The translations under genes and the position numbers were made by a program. Below the pieces are notes generated by a model. The model ran no database searches and was not told the origin of the DNA. It was given only the letters and a program-made list of their open reading frames with translations. Of a DNA stretch of 64,000 bases, positions 1 through 11,250 are shown piece by piece. The number at the start of each line of letters is the position of its first letter. Position 1 is the first letter of the stretch. Origin of the DNA: Atherix ibis (taxonomy: Eukaryota > Arthropoda > Insecta > Diptera > Athericidae); NCBI GenBank assembly GCA_958298945.1, contig OY282605.1:24902811-24966810 (forward strand), read 5' to 3'.

Positions 1-1060
1 ATTTATTAACTGATGAAAAACAATTTTTTTTTTATTTAAATCATTTGAATTTAAATTAAAATAAAATACGCTAAAATGCTTACGAAAATTATCATATCAC
101 TAATAAAATAATACCGCCTTCTTTATGTTCGTGATATTTAAAAATATTCAAGTCAATGCCATCAGAAATATGTATTTTATTCTCTTCTTCTTTTAACATG
201 AAAAAAAAAATTCAAAGTAATATTTAAAAAAATAACAAAACAAAAACCATAATTTTACTGGAATATGTTGTTCCTCATATCATAATAATAATAATAAAAA
301 TAATAAAATCTTTCTAGTAAAAATCACTATCCAAATTTAAAATGTTCATACAATATTTATTTTTTAATATCTTAAGGATTTTTTAAGATTTTATTGGTGT
401 GTCGAAAAGTCTATTGCTTTAATGTGGCATTTCTATTATAGATAATTGATGATTAAAACCACTCGTCTTACTATTATTGTTATCGTTATGGTTATTGTTA
501 TTGTTATCACAGTTGCCATTTTTATTTTAATTATTTTTCCATACCTTGAAATCAGGTTAATATTAATATTTTTCTTTTAATGATATCTTAATTATAGTAC
601 AAATTTTTAAAATAAAATATCTTTTTTTCTTTTAGTATAATTTTATAATAAAAGTCAACTTTTTTTTTCTAATAATTTCAAATTTATTATATTTTTTTTC
701 ATAAGGTTTTGTTTTTTTTTTACCTTTCGATCATTAATTAATTTCCTTATTCATATGCTATTAATTAAAAAAATGAGCATTGTTCAATTTTTTACTTTTA
801 ATTAAATGTAAGGGGATGTTTTTAAAATAATGTTGGGTTTTTCTCTTCCGAATTTTTTGCAGTTTACATATTCTGAACAACGAATTGGAGTAAATTTTCT
901 GAGTCGCGTTTATAAATATAAAAATTAACGAGATTTTTAAGAATTTTTCATTATTTTTTTTTATTTACTCTTTTATATTTATTTTTTTTTTACAATATAT
1001 TGGAAAAAAAATATACATAAATGTATATCTATTTCGAGGTTCAGAAAGGAGAACCATGTA
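1..1060. other. AT-rich stretch without a recognisable gene
   Basis: The sequence is dominated by A/T runs and short TTATTG/ATAAT repeats. No open frame has protein-like composition, and I see no transposon ends until about 1040. Confidence 0.6.
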
Positions 1061-1081
1061 ATTTGACAGCTGTCAAACATA

Positions 1082-1956
1082 TACGAGGTCTGTTCAAAAA
1101 GTATCGCGAATTACGTATACGTATACTCGATTTTCGACAAAAAGTACCCGCGGGTTACGTATATTCGATTTTAGATTTTTTGTGTGGTTATGTTTGTACT
1201 CATGTCTCTCACTTATGCCGACAAGTTCGACCATTTTGAATGTTCAATTAATTTTTGGCAGCTGCTTTTCTTGCACGTGTTTTGGCTCGTCTTCGAAAAT
1301 CGCTCAATTTCGACCAAAGACAGCATCGCATTAACATTGCTAAGAAGCTGTTGGACTCTGTCCGCGGCAACCAAAATTTGCTCCAGAGGGTCATAACTGG
1401 TGACGAATCATAGGTTTATGGTTATGACGTGGAAACCGCAGCTCAATCATCCCAATGGAAGTTGCCGCACGAGCTAAAACGTAAAAAACCATCAAGTTCG
1501 GCCGAATGTGAAGGTTATGCTTACAGTTTTCTTCGATTGCAGGGACGTGGTGCATCATGAGTTCTTGCCACAGGGTAGAACGGGTAATAAGAAATATTAC
1601 CTGCAAGTTATGCGCAAGTTGCGCAAAGCAATCCGCCAGAAACGACCGGAATTGTGGAAGAACAAAAATTGGCTTTTGCCATTTTTGGCCATAAACAACA
1701 CACTAATATTGCCGCAGCTACCGTGTTTCTCAGATCTGGCCCCCTGTGACTTTTTCTTGTTCCCGAAACTGAAGAGCCCCATGAAAGGACGACGCTACGC
1801 TACGATTGAGAAGATAAAGACAGCATCGAAGAAGAAGTGCTTTGAGGATTGGAAAAAACATTGGCACAAGTGTATAATATCTGGTGGGGATTACTTTGAA
1901 GGGGACATATTCTCTTTGAACACAAAATTCGCGATACTTTTTGAACAGACCTCGTA
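1082..1956 (+). mobile_element. Mariner element, family A copy 1 (internally deleted)
   Basis: The ends are inverted repeats of about 30 bp reading TACGAGGTCTGTTCAAAAAG, with TA at each border, the normal mariner target duplication. The body encodes the C-terminal half of a SETMAR-like DD34D mariner transposase (frame at 1508-1966), recognisable by FFDCRDVVHHEFLPQGR, PELWKNKNWLLPF, DLAPCDFFLFPKLK and HKCIISGGDYFEGD. The N-terminal DNA-binding part is deleted. The segment with the second catalytic Asp (normally HHDNAPAH) is also missing after WLLPF, and a stop replaces the Trp after GDES near 1410. The copy is dead. It sits inside an older DD41D relic. Confidence 0.9.
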
Positions 1957-1989
1957 TGTCATCTAAAATAGCATTTGTTTAGTTTGAGA

Positions 1990-2620
1990 TTACACAAATC
2001 CTCTAACCACAAAACAACGCGTTAAAATTTGAAAAACTTTTTACAAAAATCGTGTTTCTGCCATAGTGGCGCTTTAAGGGTAGAATTTTCTTTAGGTTTG
2101 AGGCGCATTTCTCGCTTGGCGGATACGTCAATAAGTATTAAATTACCTAATATCAGGCTGTGAAAACACACAAATGACTATAAAGCAGTCAGTGTATCCT
2201 CTAAGAGTAATTGTCTAATATGCATTCGGGTCTGAAGGTGTCATTGGAAAATAATACCACATACTCGTATGATGCAGATTCGAATCTTCTTGGTCTAAAC
2301 TTTAAGATTCCAATCTACACTATATGTGATTTCAACAAGACATCGCCACAAGTTCTACAACACGACAAATTTTGACTTTATTGCACAAAAAGTTCCCCGA
2401 GCGCGTAATTCCGAGATTTGATGATGTCTATTGATCTCCAAGATTGTGAAATTTGACATAAAAAACTACCTTAAAATGATTGAGTCCTGTAAGAATTCAC
2501 TTGACCAATATTATATTTATTGCATAATAACAAGGTCCAACTAGAATATAATGAAATAAAATTTTCATTAAAATCTGAATTTAAAGTCTGTTTAATTTAT
2601 GATTAGTTTCAAAAGTACAA
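1990..2620 (+). mobile_element. DD41D Tc1/mariner relic that hosts mariner copy 1
   Basis: The degraded plus-strand frames match the family of the better copy at 44892-45759. Around 2330-2440 the residues resemble the catalytic segment (FQQD.AT...TRQILTLL, then ERVIPRFDDV) with several stops. The same arrangement, with similar 3' sequence (ATGAAATAAAATTTTCATT...), recurs at 31105-31830. The 5' part of the relic appears to lie on the other side of mariner copy 1 (about 1040-1081), which includes the palindrome TTTGACAGCTGTCAAA. The outer boundaries are approximate. Confidence 0.65.
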
Positions 2621-5530
2621 ATTAGATAATCCTTGATAAATTTGTTCTCCAAGCTGTATATATATTTTTAACTTTTTTTTTTAGTAAGCAAAAAACTTTT
2701 TCTAATATTTTTTTCTGATAAAAGAATTACTTGCTTTCAGTACAAAATAAAACCACATTATTTCAATATAATTTATATGTACACATTAATCTCTAGCTAA
2801 ATTCCCATACGGTGATCTTTATCACGAATATATGCATTTTGTATTCTGACAAGAAACAGGAAACTTCAGACTTTATAATACAAAAAAAGGACTCTATCCA
2901 TATGGAAATATACCAGCGAATCCACAAATATGTACAATACTATCATAGAATACATATACTAAAATAATAAATGCCTGCACATTATCCTTAACAATTTCGG
3001 AAGTTTCATATGCAATAAACAGTTTAACTATAAAACTAAATAAACGTCTATTAATTAAATTTACAGCGGCATTTATTTTCACATTGCATGCTACACGCAC
3101 CTATCCTGACCACATTTAAATTCACCTGTTCAAAATTTTTTTACCCCGCATAATAGTCAATATCTAAATGGCTAATCCTGTGCAACCATAAACCATTTAT
3201 GGACTAACATGATAAAATAATTATTTACCTTTAATTATTATAAATCTAGTGTAGAGACTATCATTTATAAATGCAGGTGCAAATTCTAATCTATTAATTC
3301 AGTTATAATTTATGTAATCACTAAAGAAAAGTTGAAAAGAAAATTAATTATTTTTTTTTTTTTAGAAAGAAAAATCACATTCAGACAAATTTAAAAGGAC
3401 AATTTTAAAAATTATAATTAAAGTTTTATTTATATTTTTATTCAGAAAAATTAATGAAATCATTTTCAAAGTTTTTTTGTTTTTTTAACAAAGTTGTTTG
3501 CTTACGTAAATTAGAAATGCTTATTTTCGACTAGTTGGTGGTTTTTATATCCAAAATTATTCATATCATTTTAGGCAAGATATAAAAACATTAGATATTT
3601 TTGTGGTCCAGTCGAAAATCTTCACTGTGGGACCCCGCATATAAACTATTTTATTTGTAAGTTATTATGTGGTTGCTAGAAACGCACTTGTTCTCCATGA
3701 AATTCTCTATAACGCCTACAAAAGTTGCTTCTTTCTGAAATTTCTATTTAAATTTAATATTTTTGTTGAACACAAATGAACACATTTTAGCATAATTTTT
3801 GCAAAAATTCATTTTTCAATAGTTAAATAAAATCCATAATCATAAACTCTATTTTAAACGACCCAGCATCATCATCATCATTATCATCATCATCTTCATT
3901 ATATATAATAGCAATAATTGTTGTTGTTGTTGTTGTTGTCATCATTTCTTTAAAATCTTTGTTAGAAGAGTCATCATTTGACGTAGTCGTAATAGATCCA
4001 AGTTCCTTAAATGGAATTTTCAAGGTTTTACATTAATCGCACGCATGCATACTTTCCATATGAAAACAGTCATGAAAAATCAAATATTTCAATTCGAAAC
4101 TGAGTCAAAACAATAATATTCGAGCTTTTATGTATGGACAAATTATTAAAGTTAGATATCTAAAAAGTATAAAAAAGATATTTTTATTGTTACCTTCGCG
4201 GTACCATTTATTCTATAATCGCACTACTATTTTTAGTTATACTACCAGTTATGAGTTTTTTTTTGTTTTTTTTTTTTAAATAACTAAAGTAATATATCTT
4301 CCGTTATCATTGGTTATATCTATTTATTCTCATAGAAAATGTGTCGTGAGTACATATATAATGCTGCCCAACCCAAAATAAAATAATCAACAGAACTCAA
4401 CTTAACGCTAGTAAAAAATTTCAATTTAAGTGAATATTTTTAGAATTATGTGTCGACTTCATTAATTGGACTTGGAATATAATTCTGAATATAGAAAAAT
4501 TTATCTCCTTTCCATAATTTTCCTTGTCAAATAAACTAAAACATCTGCCTTGTCACCTCAATCTGTTTACCATAATTTTAATACTAAATGAACTGCGCCC
4601 TCAGAAAACACACGTACTCATATTTTACCATCAACAAAACAACGAGTGAACTTCTTTAGATCGACAATCTCTAGCACTAGAACAACAAGCTCTTACCCAA
4701 TTTTAATTAAAACTACACTACCAAAAACTCACAATTCAAAATCATAATACTTACTACAGATACTATTAATAAGGGGGGAAGGGGGAAATAATAATAATGA
4801 ACATGAATATATTTAAAACATAAAAAAAAACCATACGCCTAAATACCTGGATGAGAACAAAACACGTAACTTATTATAATTGTATGACCGGATACCGCCT
4901 CTTATCCATGCCTAGACCTTCATAAGCATGGCGATTTCATGCACGCAGATCATAAATTATAAGCTCGTACTACCAGCATGAATATCTTACTTGCCAAATT
5001 GTTCAAAACTAAAATTACTTTAAGAAAAAATACGAACACACACTCCATCCATGGTTTGGATAATTTCAATAGTAACCAATTTAATAGATACTCTCCAAAT
5101 TTCTAGACCTTCAACAATATCTATTGAGCCTTTTTTATTTCAAAACAAATTTTTTCATGTATGATTTATTTTAACATAAAAGATGATTAAAATCTTTTTA
5201 TACTCTTACACTCTCAATAAATATTATTCAATAAAAGTAGTAAAGTTTTTTTTTTATTATTATTATTTATTTTCAATTTATCTAAACGTGTAAAATATTG
5301 ATTGATTTTTACGAAGTCACACTTGTAAATAGTAGGTACTTCAAAGTATCTTTAAACCTTTTAATCTTATACCCAAACAAACATGAACAGAAATAGTGAA
5401 ACTTCAAAATAACTTCCTTATTTTGATTATAAGCTATATTATTATTAGTACTTATTTATAGAATAGCATATAAAAATGTATACACAGGGTGTTCTGAAGA
5501 TAGGTTCGTAACTTTAATAGGTTCATAACT
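2621..5530. other. AT-rich intergenic stretch
   Basis: I see no gene. It contains poly-T runs, a compound microsatellite near 3.9 kb, and short unplaced pieces. Short frames here are compositional artefacts. Confidence 0.5.
3866..3945. repeat. Compound (CAT)n / (TTG)n microsatellite
   Basis: An imperfect CAT/TCA run is followed after about 30 bp by an uninterrupted TTG/TGT run. The minus-strand frame crossing it encodes only Asp and Thr runs and is not a gene. Confidence 0.8.
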
Positions 5531-6139
5531 TTAACATTAGATGGCCGGATGTTGGGTATATACCTATTTTGCCTGAAATGAGTCAATTTGACTCAAACAC
5601 GAAAATTTAAGTTTTAAAAAAAAAAAAAATATGTTATTTTAAAGACACTTTATTGAAAATAATTTTTGCATATATGTTATGTGTACTCGTATATTGTGTT
5701 TTTAAAATACATACACATATTCCGCAGATTTTTTTATTACATTTAACACATTTCTCCCGCATGACACTTAAACTTGACAATAAGAGTAAAGTTGTGTACA
5801 GTCCTTCGTTTTATAAGATTGTGTGGAAAACCGTGTCATGTTGTCCTTTTTGGCTTTTGAAATTTTAGACAATTCTTTTCTATTTGCTCGTATTATTCCA
5901 AAGTTTTTTCACGCGTTACCTTTTTGCAAGTGATAGGCTTGTAAAAAAATTGTCTGTGGTAATATTTTGTCCACAACCTAAATATGGCTCTGTGATTTTA
6001 TATCATGGATTTCTTTTAACAAACTCACTTAAGGAAATATTTGATCCGCGGGCTTCATTCTTGCCCGAATAGGGAAAAACCATTTAGAAGATTCTTTGCA
6101 TCTAACATCCGCAGCTAACCTGAATTTGATGCCAAATAT

Positions 6140-7429
6140 ATAAGTTGTAGTAAAAAGAAATCCATTATTTTTGCATTAAATTGAAGGTTTTATTAAGCAT
6201 ACGATAGATAGAATGAGACGATTTAGGTCAAATATGCACCGTTTTGTTCGATAACTTGTTGCCATTTTGGAGGTAATTTCATAATGCCTCTCTCATAGAA
6301 ACCCTCGTCCCTATTGGTAAAAAACTGGGACAGTCGATTTTCACAATATTCTCTTGAGGCGAATTTTTCACCTGTAAAATCATTCGTCATAGATAGGAAG
6401 AGGTGGTAATCACTTGGTGCCAGGTCCGGACTAATAAGGTGGATGCATAAGAACATCCCAACCAAGGTCCCGGAACTTCTGGCGAGTCACTATCGATGTA
6501 TGCGGCCTGGCGTTGTCCTGATGGAACACAATTCCTCTCCTATTGGCCAAAGCTGGCCGCTTCTGGGCGATTGCTTCTTTCAGACGGTCCAATTGTAGAC
6601 AGTATAGGTCCGAATTAAGAGTTCGGCCGTAGGGGAGCAGCTCATAGTAGATGATTCCCTTCCAGTCCCACCAAACACACAGCAAAACCTTCCTGGCTGT
6701 CAATCCTGGCTTGACCACCGTTTGCGCCGGGTGACCGCGATTTGACAACGACCGTTGTCGCTTGACGTTGTCGGAAGTGACCCACTTTTCATCACCAGTA
6801 ACCATCCGCTTCAGAAATGGATCGATATTGTTGCGATTCAGCAGCGATTCGCAGATGGAAATTCGGTCCATGAGGTTTTTTTGCGATAACTCGTGTGGCA
6901 CCTATACATCGAGCTTCTTTTTGTATCCAGCCTTATTTAAGTGGTTCCAAACAGTTTTTTGTGCAATGTTTAGCTCCTGGGCAATCGAAATAGTGCTTAC
7001 GTGACGGTCGGACTCGACGATTTCCATTATTTTATCGACATTTTCGACAATTGGCCTTCCATAGCGTGGTGCATTTTTGACATCAAACTTACCTGAATGG
7101 AATCGACGAAACCAAAATTTCGTGTGATTGGCTGTTACAGTATCAGGACCATAAACACTATTCACATTTTCAGCTGCCTGGCTTGCGTTTTCGCCTTTAT
7201 CGAAGAAAAACTGTAAAATATGGCACATTTTCTCTTTGTTGGTGTCCATCTTTTACGCGTGCTAAAAAAATACTGAATCACAAAACTGTATGAGAAGCTT
7301 TTTTAGTACGAAATCTTATCTTTCTAACGCCATCTAGTGCAACCCAATCGCACTTTTAAAACGGGAGATACAGACTCCTAAAACCATCTATTGGCAAAAT
7401 AATGGATTACTTTTTACTACACCTTATAT
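6140..7429 (-). mobile_element. Mauritiana-type mariner, nearly complete, nested in piggyBac
   Basis: The inverted ends are about 28 bp (TATATAAGTTGTAGTAAAAAG on the left and TATATAAGGTGTAGTAAAAAG read from the right), bordered by TA repeats. At about 1.29 kb it has the usual full length of a mariner. It lies inside a piggyBac coding region, so it is younger than that element. The transposase gene it carries is listed separately. Confidence 0.92.
6223..7249 (-). pseudogene. Mariner transposase (DD34D), two lesions only
   Basis: The first 115 residues from ATG at 7249 contain the helix-turn-helix pair (FDKGENASQAAENVNSVYG; ISIAQELNIAQKTVWNHLNK). A TAG then replaces the Trp of the WVPHEL motif at about 6903. 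The catalytic part continues in the same frame at 6901-6431 with GDEKW (first Asp) and FHQDNARPH (second Asp). A one-base insertion after HPPY near 6436 shifts the frame. The rest, SPDLAPSDYHLF with the third Asp 34 residues after the second, runs in 6465-6223. These two changes are the only obvious defects. Confidence 0.9.
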
Positions 7430-7975
7430 ATCTGGTTTATTCGGCATAAACATTGAGTAAATGGGCACCTGGCTTTAGTTGAGAACAATTGTTTATCGAC
7501 TGTTATGTTATGCCTAGATTTATAACAAGCGTGACTATTCTCAATAAATTTTTTCCATACTCTTGAAATCAGGGCAAATTTGTCTGTTTTCAATCGTTCA
7601 CTTCGTTCATTTTTCTTATCAAAACGTATAAATCGAAGTATGGTATTTCACTGAACTTATCTCTACACATTGTTCGGGAAAAAAGGACGTTCAATTCTTA
7701 GACCATAAATAACAACACTTCAAATTTCTTGTCTCATAAGCTCCTCTAGCGTACAAAATTGCTACAAAGGCCCATAATTGCGATTTTGTTACTGTCCAAT
7801 CTTTTTTCAAAACTTTACGAGCTTCGAGTTCAGTGCATGATTTTATATATTCCATTATACTTTCGTCCATTATCAAATTAAAAGTACCAAGTATAATATT
7901 TCTTTTGCCATAGGAAGTTGGCCCTGAGACTTTAAAAATATTTAATAAGTCAATTTGACTCAAATCCGTCAAAAT
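7430..7975 (-). pseudogene. piggyBac transposase fragment, N-terminal/core part
   Basis: The ATG at 7972 opens 93 residues in frame, ending in ETRNLKCCYLWSKN, which corresponds to the conserved region before the PIFxxTMxRDRF block of piggyBac proteins (DDE_Tnp_1_7 family). After it, decayed frames on the same strand still show the TKARCPFTQ and PNKPD motifs. The partner half is at 5640-6138. Confidence 0.75.
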
Positions 7976-8154
7976 AGATATAGTACATATGTATTTTTGG
8001 AACTAAGGAGTGTGGAGGGGAAGGAATTAATATTTTTATACATTTTATAAATCTATTAAAAACCAACATATATATTTTTTTAAATTATTTAAATTTTTCT
8101 AGCAATAAAATCGTGAATTAGTCATATTGAGTCGGTCCGGCAATCTAGTGTTAA

Positions 8155-8379
8155 CCTATTTTTATAAAAATTAATTCATCAATTACTATAAGGCTCAGTA
8201 GATTACGTGAAAAATTAGGTCAAAAAAGCCCTTAACCTGGACATTTTATAATTGGACCCTTAAACGAAAATATTGCTACGGTGCCTGAAAGCGTATCTAA
8301 ATTTTCAGGAACCTACAAAACAAAATAGAATTTTTCTCTCAAACAATTGTACTAATTATTTTGTATAAACATTTACATT
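8155..8379. other. Short gap between piggyBac and DD41D relics
   Basis: I see no features in this AT-rich DNA. Confidence 0.4.
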
Positions 8380-8990
8380 TAGCGTGTGGGTGATAAGGAA
8401 CTTCAAAGACTAGTCCCTAATTTTTTAAGGATATTGATCAATGGCTGACGAAGCGCGTTTTGATTGAAACTCCTTCTGGGAACTTGGAAATCCAGCGGCG
8501 ATTCACTAACGATCTTTACACCCCCGAAAAGAGACTATATGTAATGGTGTTCGTGCTAAAAATGTCATGGGTGTGATTTTCTTTGAGGGCGCTACTGACA
8601 ATGCTGTTACTGTAACTAGGGAGCGACAGAATCTATTCACCTATGATTTGGAATAATTGGAATTGCGCGACATGTGGTTTCAACAGGATGGCGCCACTTC
8701 AAACACTGAACGCACTAGAATAGAAATTCTGCCGCTACTTATTACCTGATCGAATTGAGCCGAATAGTGGTTATGTCGAATGGCCTCCTTGCTTCCCAGA
8801 TTTAAAATCTTCCGATTTCTTCCTATAAAAATACTTTAAGGGGCATGACCAATGCAGCAAATTTGATGGATCCGGACTTGAAATAATTTCACAAAAAAGT
8901 GCGGCAAAATCCCCATAACCGTTCTACTATGGAGTCGGACTTTGGGATTCAATAAATCCGAGAGGTAAAATTTTTGATGACTCTTCTGCA
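8380..8990 (+). mobile_element. DD41D Tc1/mariner relic, 3' half
   Basis: The plus-strand frames read SDEARFDLNSFWELGNPAA, then GVIFFEGATDNAVTVTRE and LRDMWFQQDGATSN, with stops and frameshifts between. These are the catalytic-core landmarks of the DD41D family. The next interval holds the 5' half of a related element in the opposite orientation, so the two pieces look rearranged. Confidence 0.7.
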
Positions 8991-9830
8991 TAAATTGGTC
9001 TGAATCTTACGGATGGCTTCAAGGATGTTGTTCTCCAGCTCGGAAAGATCACTGATTCGAAATAGCTCCATAAAAAAAGTCTTAGGACGTTAATTCTCAT
9101 CCTGTTAGAACCAGATATTATCTTAGTTCATATCGTCCAATTGAGACCAAAAAAATCTGTAATCATCACTTAATACCTCCCGTCATTGACAGTTACAATA
9201 GCGCCAGCCTCATATCGAAATTAAAACGGGGCCCGATGATGCCGCACGACCAAAATCCACACGAATCATTGAATTTTTCTGGATGCGAAGGAATACCCTG
9301 GAACTGTTGTGGTTATTTTTCGTAAATTTGCCTTGTTTACGTAGCCATTCAATCAAAAATGCATTTTGCCACTGAAAATACTTTTTCCGCGAAATCTGGG
9401 ATCCATTTACAGCTGCTCGAGGGCCCATTCAGCGACGCTTCGCATGGTTTTTGTGGCTATCGTTTTTAAGTTAATTGAATTTTGTGTGGATGTAAACCAA
9501 AGACTTTTCGCAATATTCGCCAAATTTTATGAGAGGTCATGCATTGTATTTACACAACCTTTAGAACCAAAACCGGAATATTTTCGTTCGAGCGAGCATT
9601 TCGCTGACGTTTAAGCAGTTGCCAATAAATAACTAAACCGGTTTAGACGTAGAATGGTGCTCTCAATAGTACGCCCATTTCGATCATAAATTCTACGCAG
9701 CTCACAGAACGTCTGGGGAATCGTGCATAATTTTTTATAATAAATTTTCACTATCTCGACGCGTTGTTGATAGAGCGTCTCATAATGATAGCGCTGTCAT
9801 TTGATATGTCAAAGTAATAATTTAAAAATA
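8991..9830 (-). mobile_element. DD41D-type Tc1/mariner relic, N-terminal half, minus strand
   Basis: Reading the minus strand from about 9780, the frames resemble the helix-turn-helix region of DD41D transposases (LYQQRVEIVKIYYK, then IYDRNGRTIESTIRRLNRF). Further on come HPEKFND..GFWSCGIIGPRF, the 'HPEKVTVWCG...GIIGP' block. Many stops are present. The end near 9800 (AGCGCTGTCATTTGATATGTC) may be the 5' edge. Confidence 0.6.
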
Positions 9831-10410
9831 TGAAGAATTTATAAATTATAAGTTTCAGATCTATTTTTATGAAAAAAAAAAAATTTTGTTTTCGTTTTCT
9901 CACGATTTTGTGAAAAATTATTTCTCATACAGTAATTATTTCCTTTTTATAAATATTTTGAAGACTATAAATGATAATTATTAATAAATTAGTATATCCT
10001 GATAGATGCCCGCCCAATCAATGAATAATTATATTTTCTAGAATTTTATTGAACAGTTTATCTATTATATAAACTCCTACACAAAATCACTTGTCAATAA
10101 ATCTCAATCAATATTGATATTATTCATAAATTCCTAATTAATAATATTAAGGATAGAAAGTTCATACTGTCATCATGAATATCATTTCAATTATAGATTA
10201 ATTAATTGATTTTCTTATATTTCACATTTAACATTTATTAAATTAGTTTGTAAAAAAAATAATAAATATATTTTTTTTAACTCAAAAATTGATTTAGAAA
10301 TATTTATAAAATAAAAATCACTTACTAAAATTTTATAGCGAAAATTGAGGTTTTGTAAAATAAAAGCGTTATAATATTCCACAAAAAAAACCTCTTTTAT
10401 TTTGGGTTTA
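9831..10410. other. AT-rich spacer before the minisatellite
   Basis: I see no gene or transposon signature here. Confidence 0.5.
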
Positions 10411-11250
10411 GAGTATACTTAAGAGTATCTGAATATCCTTAAGAGTATCTGATTACCCTTGAGAGTATCTGAATACCCTTAAAAATATCTGAATACCCTT
10501 AAAAGAATCTGAATACTCTTGAAAGTATAGAAATACCCTTAAGAGTATCTGACTCCCCCTAATAGTAGCTGAATACCCTTAAAAGATTCTGAATACTCTT
10601 GAGAGTATCAAAATACCCTTAGGAGTATCTGAATACCCTTAAAGGTATCTGAATACCCTTAAAAAGTATCTAAATACCCTTAAAAGTATCTGAATAACCT
10701 TAAGATTATGTGAATCCCCTAAAACTAACTGAATACCCTTAAAAGTATCTAAATACCCTAAAAAGTATCTGAATACCCTTAAGATTATGTGAATACCCTT
10801 AAAAGTAACTGAATACCCTTAAGAGTATCTGAATACCCTGAAACGTATCTGAATACCCTTAAGATTATGTAAATACCCTTAAAAGTAACTGAATACCCTT
10901 AAGAGTATCTAAATACCACTAATAGTATCTAAATCCCCCTAAAAGAATTTGAATACTCGTGAGAGTATCCCTTAAGAGTATCTGAATACCCTTAAGAGTA
11001 TCTGAATACCCCTAAAAGTATTGGAATACCCTTAGGAGTATTTGAATACCCTTAAAAGTATCTAAATACTCTTGAGAGTATCTGAATACCCTTAAAAATA
11101 TCTGAATACTCTGAAGAGTATCTGAATACCCTTAAAAGTATATGAATACCCTTAAGAGTATCTAATTACCCTAAAAGTATCTAAATACCCTAAAAAGTAT
11201 ATAAATACTTTTAAAAGTATCTAAATACCCTTAAAAATATCTGAATATTC
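10411..11250. repeat. Minisatellite, 20-bp unit, about 42 copies
   Basis: The unit is close to GAATACCCTTAAAAGTATCT, repeated head to tail with substitutions and occasional indels. Variants differ mainly at AAAAG/AAGAG and in GAAT/AAAT. Each unit is built around a near-palindrome, ATACCCTTAAGAGTAT, with TTAA in the middle. No coding frame crosses the array. Confidence 0.95.

Larger units (their letters stand above)
5531..8154 (-). mobile_element. piggyBac-like element split by a mariner
   Basis: Both borders show TTAA, the piggyBac target (5531-5534 and 8151-8154), followed by matching inverted ends, CATTAGATGGCCGGATG on the left and CACTAGATTGCCGGACC read from the right. The minus strand between 7430 and 7975 encodes a piggyBac transposase N-terminal/core region: SELEARK..WTVTKSQLWAFVAILYARG, then frames reading ERLKTDKFAL-like, NITVDKQLF, TKARCPFTQ and MPNKPDI. 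The protein resumes at 6138 and runs leftward (KFRLAADV, VVDKILPQT, IIRANRKELSKISKAKKDNM), with frameshifts. The mariner at 6140-7429 interrupts exactly between MPNKPDI and KFRLAAD. Without it the element is about 1.3 kb and not functional. Confidence 0.87.

Noticed and set aside
3823..4023. Minus-strand frame with Thr and Asp runs
   Set aside because: It is a translation of the CAT and TTG microsatellites.
10411..11250. CRISPR-like array
   Set aside because: The units are contiguous without spacers, and the context is an animal nuclear genome. It is a minisatellite.
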